The notes beneath the pieces were generated by a model. That model saw only the letters and a program-made list of their open reading frames with translations. It was not told the origin of the DNA and made no database searches. This document shows, one piece after another, positions 5,906-11,008 of a stretch of 11,008 nt of DNA. The number at the start of each line of letters is the position of its first letter. Positions within the stretch are counted from its first letter, which is position 1. A program made the translations under genes and the position numbers. The DNA is taken from positions 1-11,008 of the forward strand of contig DASSVP010000032.1 of NCBI GenBank assembly GCA_035705985.1, in the 5' to 3' direction. This DNA is from JACVRW01 sp035705985 (lineage in GTDB: Bacteria > Actinomycetota > Thermoleophilia > Solirubrobacterales > Thermoleophilaceae).

Positions 5906-8065
5906 ATGGCGGGTGTCGGCTCCGCCTGCCTCGCGGTAGCGCTCCTCACCGCGCTCTACGCGGTCGGCGCGTCGATCTACGGCGCCCGCTCCGGGCGGCG
6001 CGAGTGGGTCACCTCCGGCCGGCGCGCGATCTACTGCGTGGCGGCGCTGTGCGTGGCGGCGTTCGCCATCCTCGAGGCCGCCTTCCTGCGCTCCGACTTC
6101 TCGTATGCACTGGTGGCCGAGGGCTCCTCCACCGACACGCCGACCTTCTACAAGGTCACCGCGGTGTGGGCCACGCAGGACGGCTCGCTGCTGTTGTGGG
6201 CCACGCTGCTGTCGCTGTTCGCGAGCGCGGTCCTGTTCCTCACGCGGCGGTCCCTGCGCGACATCGCCCCCTACGCGACCGCTGTGCTCGGCACGGTGGC
6301 GGCCTTCTTCCTCCTGCTGATGGTCGGCTGGGAGAACCCCTTCGACACGCTGGCGGTGCCGCCCCCCGAGGGAGCGGGCCTGAACCCGCTGCTGCGCCAC
6401 CCGGCGATGATGATCCACCCGCCGATCCTCTACACGGGCTACGTGGGGTTCTCGGTGCCGTTCGCATTCGCGATCGGCGCGCTGGTCGCGCGGCGCACCG
6501 GCGCCGACTGGATCCGCGCCACGCGCCGCTTCGCGCTGATCGCCTGGACGTTCCTGGGCACCGGCATCATGCTGGGCGCGCTCTGGTCGTACACCGAGCT
6601 CGGCTGGGGCGGCTATTGGGCCTGGGACCCGGTCGAGAACGCGTCGCTGATGCCCTGGCTCGTGGGCACCGCGTTCCTCCACTCGATCATGGTGCAGGAG
6701 AAGCGCGGGATGCTGAAGGTCTGGAACGCCTCGCTGATCTGCGCCACGTTCACGCTCGCGCTGCTCGGCACCTTCCTCGTGCGGAGCGGGATCCTCGAGT
6801 CGATCCATGCGTTCGGCGCGTCCACGATCGGGGTCCAGTTCCTGGTCTTCATCGGGCTGGTGATCGCGGGGTCGGCGGGGCTGATCATCTCGCGGCTGCC
6901 GCTGCTGCGCTCGGAGGCGAGGCTCGACTCGCTGCTCTCGCGCGAGGCGTTCTTCCTGCTGAACAACCTCGTGCTGGTCGGGCTCTGCCTCGTGATCATG
7001 TGGGGCACGTTCTTCCCGCTGATCTCGGAGGCGATCACGGGGACCGAGGCGAGCGTCGGGCCACCCTGGTTCAACCGGATCGTGACCCCGCTGGCGCTGG
7101 TGCTCGTGCTGCTCACGGGCGTCGGCCCGGTGCTCGCATGGCGGCGCGTGACGCCCGCGGCGCTCTGGCGGGTGCTGTGGGTTCCGGTCGCCGCGCTGTT
7201 GCTCACGCTGATTGCGCTGCTGGCCTTGACGGACGCCTCCGACAGCCCGGCGTCGCTCGCCATGTTCTGCCTCGTCGCCTTTGTGATCGCGGTGGTGGGG
7301 CAGGAGCTCTGGCGCGGAACGAGCGCGCGGCGGACGATGACGGGCGAGTCATGGCCGCGCGCGCTCAGGCGGCTGACCGGCCGCAACCGGCGGCGCTATG
7401 GCGGCTACCTCGTGCACGCCGGGATAGCGGTGCTGTTCCTCGGCGTCGCGGCGTCGTCGGCGTTTCTCGACCAGCGCGACGTGCGGATCTCCCCTGGCGA
7501 GTCGTTCGAGGTGAACGGCTACGAGGTCACCTACCGCGAGGCCACCGCCAAGCTGGGCGGGGACTCCTCGGGCACCGGCGCGCCGATCTCGTTCGGCGCC
7601 GTGCTGGACGTGCGCAAGGACGGCGAGCACTTCGTGATGCGCCCGCTGCGCAACTACTACACGAGCGGCGACCCGTCGCTGGGGACGATCTCCCGCTTCT
7701 TCGAAGGCGAGGCCACGAGCGAGGTGGACGTGCGCTGGGGCCTCACCCGCGACTTCTGGATGGCGGTGCGGCCGGACATCGGGTCGCTCGACGCGCAGAT
7801 CCGCGAGGCCGATGAGAAGTTCGCCGATTCGCCCGGCGACGTGCAGGCGCTGATCGTGGCCGCGCTCGCCGAGCGCTACCGCAGCGACCCGCCGCCGGCG
7901 GCGTTCCGCGCGATCGCCTCGCCGCTGGTCGTCTGGATCTGGATCGGCGGCGCGATCGCGGTGCTCGGCGCGCTGATCGCGGCATGGCCATCGCCCGAGG
8001 CGCGCCTGCGCCGGGTGCGCTCGCTCTACTCGGCCCGGCTCGGCCGAGAGCTGTCGCGCGCGTAG
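5906..8065 (+). CDS. ccmF: CcmF, cytochrome c heme lyase subunit
   Basis: CcmF is a multi-span membrane protein that receives heme from CcmE and ligates it to CXXCH motifs of apocytochromes c on the outer face of the membrane. The 719 residues include about 14-15 membrane segments. The tryptophan-rich heme-handling motif WGGYWAWDPVENAS is at 234-247. Four histidines sit where the E. coli protein has its essential ones: H171 (HPP), H259, H301 and H504 (YLVHAG). A large outward-facing domain (about 520-670) precedes the last membrane helix (about 673-693). A GAGG Shine-Dalgarno sequence 5 nt before the ATG supports the start. The stop is 6 nt before the CcmI-like gene. It is somewhat longer than the usual roughly 650 residues, mainly in the C-terminal soluble domain, and has no missing key residue. 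Confidence 0.97.
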   Translation: MAGVGSACLAVALLTALYAVGASIYGARSGRREWVTSGRRAIYCVAALCVAAFAILEAAFLRSDFSYALVAEGSSTDTPTFYKVTAVWATQDGSLLLWATLLSLFASAVLFLTRRSLRDIAPYATAVLGTVAAFFLLLMVGWENPFDTLAVPPPEGAGLNPLLRHPAMMIHPPILYTGYVGFSVPFAFAIGALVARRTGADWIRATRRFALIAWTFLGTGIMLGALWSYTELGWGGYWAWDPVENASLMPWLVGTAFLHSIMVQEKRGMLKVWNASLICATFTLALLGTFLVRSGILESIHAFGASTIGVQFLVFIGLVIAGSAGLIISRLPLLRSEARLDSLLSREAFFLLNNLVLVGLCLVIMWGTFFPLISEAITGTEASVGPPWFNRIVTPLALVLVLLTGVGPVLAWRRVTPAALWRVLWVPVAALLLTLIALLALTDASDSPASLAMFCLVAFVIAVVGQELWRGTSARRTMTGESWPRALRRLTGRNRRRYGGYLVHAGIAVLFLGVAASSAFLDQRDVRISPGESFEVNGYEVTYREATAKLGGDSSGTGAPISFGAVLDVRKDGEHFVMRPLRNYYTSGDPSLGTISRFFEGEATSEVDVRWGLTRDFWMAVRPDIGSLDAQIREADEKFADSPGDVQALIVAALAERYRSDPPPAAFRAIASPLVVWIWIGGAIAVLGALIAAWPSPEARLRRVRSLYSARLGRELSRA

Positions 8066-8071
8066 GCGCCC

Positions 8072-8371
8072 GTGGAGTACGCGATCGCCCTGCTCGTGCT
8101 CGCCGCCGTGGTCGGAGCCGTGCTGTCGATCCCGCTGCGCCGCCGCGGCGAGGAGGAGCGGCGCGACGAGACCCGCCTCGCCGAGCTCGAGGCCGCGAAG
8201 GAGGCGAAGTACCGCGAGATCCGCGACGCCGAGCTGGACCACCAGATGGGCAAGCTCTCCCGCGACGACTGGCGAGCGGTCGACCGCGACCTGCGGGCCG
8301 AGGCAATCGAGATCCTGCGCCAGCTGGACCGCCTGGAGGGCCGAACCCCGGACGGCGGAATGGACCGCTAG
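8072..8371 (+). CDS. CcmI-like small membrane-anchored protein
   Basis: The 99-residue product has one N-terminal membrane helix (about 3-21), an RRR stop-transfer, then a charged, mostly helical stretch (about 27-90) with DAELDHQMGKLSRDDW near 52-67. This layout matches the N-terminal part of CcmI/CycH (helix plus D.E...GKLS..D.), which helps present apocytochrome c to CcmF. The TPR domain of full CcmI is absent, so at best it is a minimal CcmI. The position 6 nt after ccmF supports a link to heme attachment. The GTG at 8072 is the first start after the ccmF stop and begins directly with the membrane helix. An independent coiled-coil membrane protein is the alternative. The function is inferred from context and weak motif likeness. 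Confidence 0.68.
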   Translation: MEYAIALLVLAAVVGAVLSIPLRRRGEEERRDETRLAELEAAKEAKYREIRDAELDHQMGKLSRDDWRAVDRDLRAEAIEILRQLDRLEGRTPDGGMDR

Positions 8372-8450
8372 CCCGGAACCCGCCGCCCGCCGTAGCGCCG
8401 CTGGTGCAGGGCGAGGCACGTACGTAACAAACCCTCGAGGAGCCTCCTAC

Positions 8451-8465
8451 AGGGGTCAGACCCCT
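8451..8465. repeat. Perfect 15-nt palindrome between convergent genes (possible REP-like element or terminator)
   Basis: AGGGGTC-A-GACCCCT is a perfect inverted repeat in the 121-nt convergent gap 8372-8492. As RNA it would fold with a 6-bp stem and 3-nt loop on either strand. It is followed by TTCGTTTGC on the plus strand, which is only weakly T-rich. It could stop transcription from both the ccm group and secG, or be one copy of a dispersed palindromic repeat. The rest of the gap contains nothing else recognisable. Confidence 0.5.
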
Positions 8466-8492
8466 TCGTTTGCAGCGGGGCGGGGAGGCGGG

Positions 8493-8717
8493 CTAGATCT
8501 TCAGCAGGACGATCACGTTCGCCACGAACAGCAGCGAGAAGAAGATCGTCCATCGGTTCAGGTTGCGCTCCACCAGGGAGCCGCCGCCGAATGGGCCTGC
8601 TCCGGTTCCGACGCCGAAGGCGCCGGAGAGCCCCGCGTCCTTGCCGGAGTGCAGCAGGACGAGCACGATGACGATGACCGCGAGGATCACCTGAACGCCG
8701 CTGAGGATGGCTTCCAC
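8493..8717 (-). CDS. secG: SecG, preprotein translocase subunit
   Basis: SecG is the small accessory subunit of the SecYEG channel and improves protein export. The 74 residues form two membrane helices (about 6-23 and 57-72) joined by a Gly-rich loop with the family pattern HSGKDAGLSGAFG (23-35) and GPFGGGS...ERNLNRWT (41-57). Length is normal for actinobacterial SecG. The start is GTG at 8717; there is no Shine-Dalgarno sequence, and TACCCT stands 8 nt upstream. It follows tldE on the same strand after 42 nt, most of which is a strong hairpin, so it is probably transcribed on its own. The family call is secure. Confidence 0.94.
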   Translation of the reverse strand: MEAILSGVQVILAVIVIVLVLLHSGKDAGLSGAFGVGTGAGPFGGGSLVERNLNRWTIFFSLLFVANVIVLLKI

Positions 8718-8725
8718 GGCCGAGA

Positions 8726-8731
8726 AGGGTA
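8726..8731 (-). promoter_or_regulatory. Putative -10 box of secG (leaderless)
   Basis: On the minus strand TACCCT fits TANNNT and ends 8 nt before the secG GTG. Its first two bases (TA) are also the last two bases of the hairpin at 8730-8762. No Shine-Dalgarno sequence is present. No good -35 is visible upstream. Confidence 0.42.
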
Positions 8732-8762
8732 GCGGCGGCCGCGTCGCGGTTGGCCGCCGCTA
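8730..8762 (-). terminator. Strong 11-bp hairpin after tldE, before secG
   Basis: The arms 8730-8740 and 8752-8762 (TAGCGGCGGCC / GGCCGCCGCTA) are perfectly complementary, with an 11-nt loop. On the minus strand the left arm begins with the tldE stop codon TAG. There is no T-tract (CCCTTCTC follows), so it would be an I-shaped actinobacterial-type terminator rather than a classical one. An attenuator or mRNA 3' stabiliser is an alternative. Confidence 0.5.
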
Positions 8763-10115
8763 GCCGGTGAAACGCACGCCGTCGGCTCGCAGCGCGGGGC
8801 AGACGACTCCGTAGGCGAAGCGGCGGCCGTAGAACTCGCCATCGCTCGTGAGGGCCTGGTCGCGCGTCAGCGCCTCGGCGCGCGACAGGATGCCGAGCAC
8901 GCTGTCGGTCAGCCGCAGGTCGCGCAGGGGGCGGGTCACGCGGCCGTCCTCGATCAGGAAGGTGCCGTCGCGCGTCACGGCGGTGATCAGCGTCTCCTTG
9001 GGGCGCACCACGTTCGCGTACCAGAGCCGGGTCACGTAGACGCCGCGCTCGATCGGGGCGCAGAGCTCCGTCTCGTCCGCCGCTCCGCCGCCCGCCAGCA
9101 CCAGGTTGGTGGGGTGGGGGCCGCCCGGATCGCCGCCCGGCGTGAGCGCGTGACCGGTGCTGCGCTCACCCATCAGCGCCGCGCTGCGGATGTCGTGCGC
9201 CACGCCGTGCGCCACCCCGTCCTGGATCAGCGGGATCGGCCTCTTGCGCGTGCCCTCGGCGTCGAACTCGCGCGGCAGCGTCCGCCGGTAGCCAGGAGAG
9301 TCGGACAGGTTGATGGCGGGTGCCGTTACACGCTCGCCGAGGCGGCCGTCCAGCGCGCCTCGGCCCTCGGCGTGCGCGAGCCCGTTGAACGCGCACCCGG
9401 CCAGCAGGTCGAGCAGCCAGCCGGTCGCCTGCGCCTCGAACACCACCGGGTACTCGCCCGGCGGCAGCTCCGCGGCCTCGTCGCCGAGGACCGCCTTGGC
9501 GGCAGCCCGCTCGGCTAGCTCGCGCGGCCCGATGTCGCCCACCGCCACGGCCGCCTGCGACGCGTAGCCGCTGCGGCCTCCCGGCGCGATGCAGATCACC
9601 TTCATGAAGGCATCCGTGTGACGCGCCCAGCCGCCGCCCTCGTCCGCGAGCTCCCAGCCGTGCTCGAGCTCCGCAACGGTCCAGATGCCGTGCGCCTCGA
9701 CCCCCTGCTCGCGAGCCACCGCGAATGTCTCGGCCAGCGCCGCGCCGCCGAGCCCCGCGTCGAGCACCGCGGTGTCCGCGTCGAACGACTCGTAGTCCAC
9801 GAGGTCGGGGTCCGGGTCGAATCCCGGGAAGCGACCGTCGCCGGTGGCCGCCGCCGCGCGCGCGGCGGCGCGGGCGCGGGACGCGCACTCCTCCAGCGCC
9901 GTGTCGTCCACGGAGTTGGTCGAGGCCCGCCCGACGTGCCCGCGGAACGGGACGGCGATCTCGACCGTGTGGTCGTGGATGAAGGTCGCCTGCGTCGGCC
10001 GGCCGGCGGCGAAGCGCAGCATCAGCGAGCGCTCGCGCGTGACGAATGCGAAGCCTCCCGGGCCCGCGTACCTGGCCGCGCGCCCGGTGATCTCCTCCGC
10101 CTCGCCGACGCTCAT
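8760..10115 (-). CDS. tldE: TldE/PmbA-like subunit of the TldD/TldE protease
   Basis: TldE pairs with TldD to form a cytoplasmic heterodimeric protease that degrades unfolded peptides; in some bacteria it matures ribosomally made antibiotics. TldE carries no metal itself. The 451 residues match the PmbA/TldE layout: an N-terminal alpha/beta domain (about 1-115), a middle segment, and a C-terminal beta domain containing EYPVVFEAQATGWLLDLL, GRLGERVTAPAINLSDSP and a Gly-rich HPTNLVLAGG region. The HExxxH motif of TldD is absent, as expected. The start at ATG 10115 is chosen because it overlaps the tldD stop as ATGA and has AGGTGGGC 5-7 nt upstream. The open frame continues to 10385, but that part lies inside tldD. 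The stop is built into a strong hairpin. The subunit assignment is good; the substrate is unknown. Confidence 0.88.
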   Translation of the reverse strand: MSVGEAEEITGRAARYAGPGGFAFVTRERSLMLRFAAGRPTQATFIHDHTVEIAVPFRGHVGRASTNSVDDTALEECASRARAAARAAAATGDGRFPGFDPDPDLVDYESFDADTAVLDAGLGGAALAETFAVAREQGVEAHGIWTVAELEHGWELADEGGGWARHTDAFMKVICIAPGGRSGYASQAAVAVGDIGPRELAERAAAKAVLGDEAAELPPGEYPVVFEAQATGWLLDLLAGCAFNGLAHAEGRGALDGRLGERVTAPAINLSDSPGYRRTLPREFDAEGTRKRPIPLIQDGVAHGVAHDIRSAALMGERSTGHALTPGGDPGGPHPTNLVLAGGGAADETELCAPIERGVYVTRLWYANVVRPKETLITAVTRDGTFLIEDGRVTRPLRDLRLTDSVLGILSRAEALTRDQALTSDGEFYGRRFAYGVVCPALRADGVRFTG

Positions 10116-11008
10116 GCCATGCCCACCTGCACGTCGCGGAAGCGCGCCGGCGCCGCGCCGTGGGAGACGCGCATCACCTGGCCCGGCTCGCCCTTTCCGC
10201 AGTCGAGCAGCGAGGTCAGCCGCCACTCGCTCGGGGAGCAGATCGCGTCGCAGCTTCCCCAGAACTCGGGCGTGATCCCGGCATAGCTCGGGTTGCGCAG
10301 CAGCCGGCCACGCTCGCCATCCTTGATCTCCCAGGCGGCCTCGCCCTCGAACTGGAAGTGGAGCCGCCGGTCGTCGATCGACCACGAGCGGTTCGTGTCG
10401 ACCAGGAGTCCCTCGCCGGTGCCGGCGATCAGCTCTTCGAGCGTGCCGGCGTCGCCCGGTTCGAGGTTCACGTTCGTCATGCGCACGATCGGCTGCCGCG
10501 CGAAGCCCTCGGCGCGCATGCAGCCGCCGGAGCGCTCGATACCGATCTCGGACGCGGTCTCGCGGGAGGACAGGAAGCCGGCGAGCACGCCGTCGCGCAC
10601 GATCGGCACCGGCCTGCCCTCAACGCCCTCGTCGTCCCAGCGGAAGCTGCCGAGCCCGCCCGGGTTCGTGGCGTCCGCGGTCACGTTCACGTGCTCCGAG
10701 CCGAACCGGAGCGAGCCGATCCCGTCGGCCGGCACGAAGCTCGTGCCGGCGTAGGAGGCCTCGCGGCCGAGCACACGGTCGAGCTCGACGGCGTGCCCGA
10801 TCGACTCGTGCACCTGGAGCCCGAGCTGCTCCCCGGCGAGGACCAGCGTAGTGCGCCCGGGGGGGCACGCGGGCGCCCGCAGCAGAGCCGCCGCCTCGCT
10901 CGCGACGCGCGGCGCGTGCCCCGGCAGCTCGAGCCGGAGGAAGTGCTCGTACCCGGCCTCGGCCACGTGTCCGCCGTGCGAGGCGGGGTACGAGCGAATC
11001 TGGCTCTC
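10112..11008 (-). CDS. tldD: TldD, metalloprotease subunit, 5' end outside window
   Basis: TldD is the zinc-bearing subunit of the TldD/TldE protease. The last 298 residues are present. The metal motif HESIGH (HExxxH) is encoded at 10793-10810, inside LGLQVHESIGHAVELDRVLG. The third ligand expected in this family, a Cys in a CGK motif near the C-terminus, is present in LLDCGKGEPGQ. Other family segments are GLGSFRWDDEG, VRDGVLAGFLSSRE and YAGITPEFWGSCD. The frame stays open to the window edge, reading RSYPASHGGHVAEAGYEH, which looks like internal TldD sequence, so the GTG at 10966 is not the start and the N-terminus is missing. It overlaps tldE by 4 nt. All catalytic residues visible are intact. 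The call is secure. Confidence 0.94.
   Translation of the reverse strand, partial: ESQIRSYPASHGGHVAEAGYEHFLRLELPGHAPRVASEAAALLRAPACPPGRTTLVLAGEQLGLQVHESIGHAVELDRVLGREASYAGTSFVPADGIGSLRFGSEHVNVTADATNPGGLGSFRWDDEGVEGRPVPIVRDGVLAGFLSSRETASEIGIERSGGCMRAEGFARQPIVRMTNVNLEPGDAGTLEELIAGTGEGLLVDTNRSWSIDDRRLHFQFEGEAAWEIKDGERGRLLRNPSYAGITPEFWGSCDAICSPSEWRLTSLLDCGKGEPGQVMRVSHGAAPARFRDVQVGMA
10121..10128 (-). promoter_or_regulatory. Ribosome binding site of tldE inside the tldD 3' end
   Basis: On the minus strand AGGTGGGC lies 5 nt before ATG 10115 and within the last codons of tldD. Together with the ATGA overlap it fixes the tldE start and indicates translational coupling of the two subunits. Confidence 0.6.

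Noticed and set aside
5873..6808. Minus-strand open frame opposite ccmF
   Set aside because: It is a highly charged, Arg/His/Gln-rich translation opposite a secure gene; a GC shadow.
7349..8419. Minus-strand open frame opposite the end of ccmF and the CcmI-like gene
   Set aside because: It is a shadow of ccmF, with no domain or ribosome site.
9849..9870. Perfect 22-nt GC palindrome inside tldE
   Set aside because: It is made only of GCC/GCG/CGC runs encoding an Ala/Arg helix; such palindromes arise easily from this codon use.
10116..10385. Extended N-terminus of tldE back to 10385
   Set aside because: The extension lies inside tldD. The ATGA overlap with a ribosome site gives the expected family length.
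10966..10966. GTG at 10966 as the tldD start
   Set aside because: The frame stays open to the window edge with TldD-like sequence, and a start here would remove most of the N-terminal domain.

Overview
The window is very GC-rich, densely coded bacterial DNA. It is most consistent with a high-GC actinobacterium of the Thermoleophilia/Solirubrobacterales kind. This is an inference from four things: a stand-alone CofG enzyme of coenzyme F420 synthesis, a Cys-type CcmE together with CcmF (System I cytochrome c maturation), an LPxTG wall-anchored protein, and start codons that often lack a Shine-Dalgarno sequence but carry a TANNNT box 7-8 nt upstream. No phage, insertion sequence, CRISPR array, tRNA or rRNA is visible.

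Layout. (1) 1-3082, minus strand: a secreted glycoside hydrolase family 2 enzyme, a secreted protein of unknown function, then cofG, which runs off the left edge. (2) A 52-nt divergent gap follows. (3) 3135-8371, plus strand: a CPA1-type Na+/H+ antiporter, an LPxTG cell-wall protein, a small cupin, ccmE, ccmF and a short CcmI-like membrane protein. The last four are separated by only 6-10 nt. (4) A 121-nt convergent gap holds a perfect 15-nt palindrome. (5) 8493-11008, minus strand: tldD (cut by the right edge), a tldE/pmbA-like gene overlapping it by 4 nt (ATGA), then secG behind a strong 11-bp hairpin.

How the genes work together. CcmE carries heme outside the membrane and CcmF attaches it to apocytochromes c. 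The CcmI-like protein probably assists CcmF. The other System I genes (ccmA, B, C, G, H) are not in the window. TldD and TldE form a heterodimeric metalloprotease, and SecG belongs to the Sec translocon. CofG makes the deazaflavin core of F420 together with CofH. The antiporter, glycosidase, wall protein and cupin have no obvious functional tie to these.

Most of the window is ordinary housekeeping and envelope DNA. The points worth a second look are a repeated leaderless-promoter layout at cofG, the cupin gene, ccmE and secG; a CcmE whose heme motif is CxxxF rather than CxxxY; the tldE-secG hairpin that merges with the putative secG -10 box; the possible REP-like palindrome; and an unidentified secreted protein between the glycosidase and cofG. 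I did not find convincing evidence for a wholly new system.
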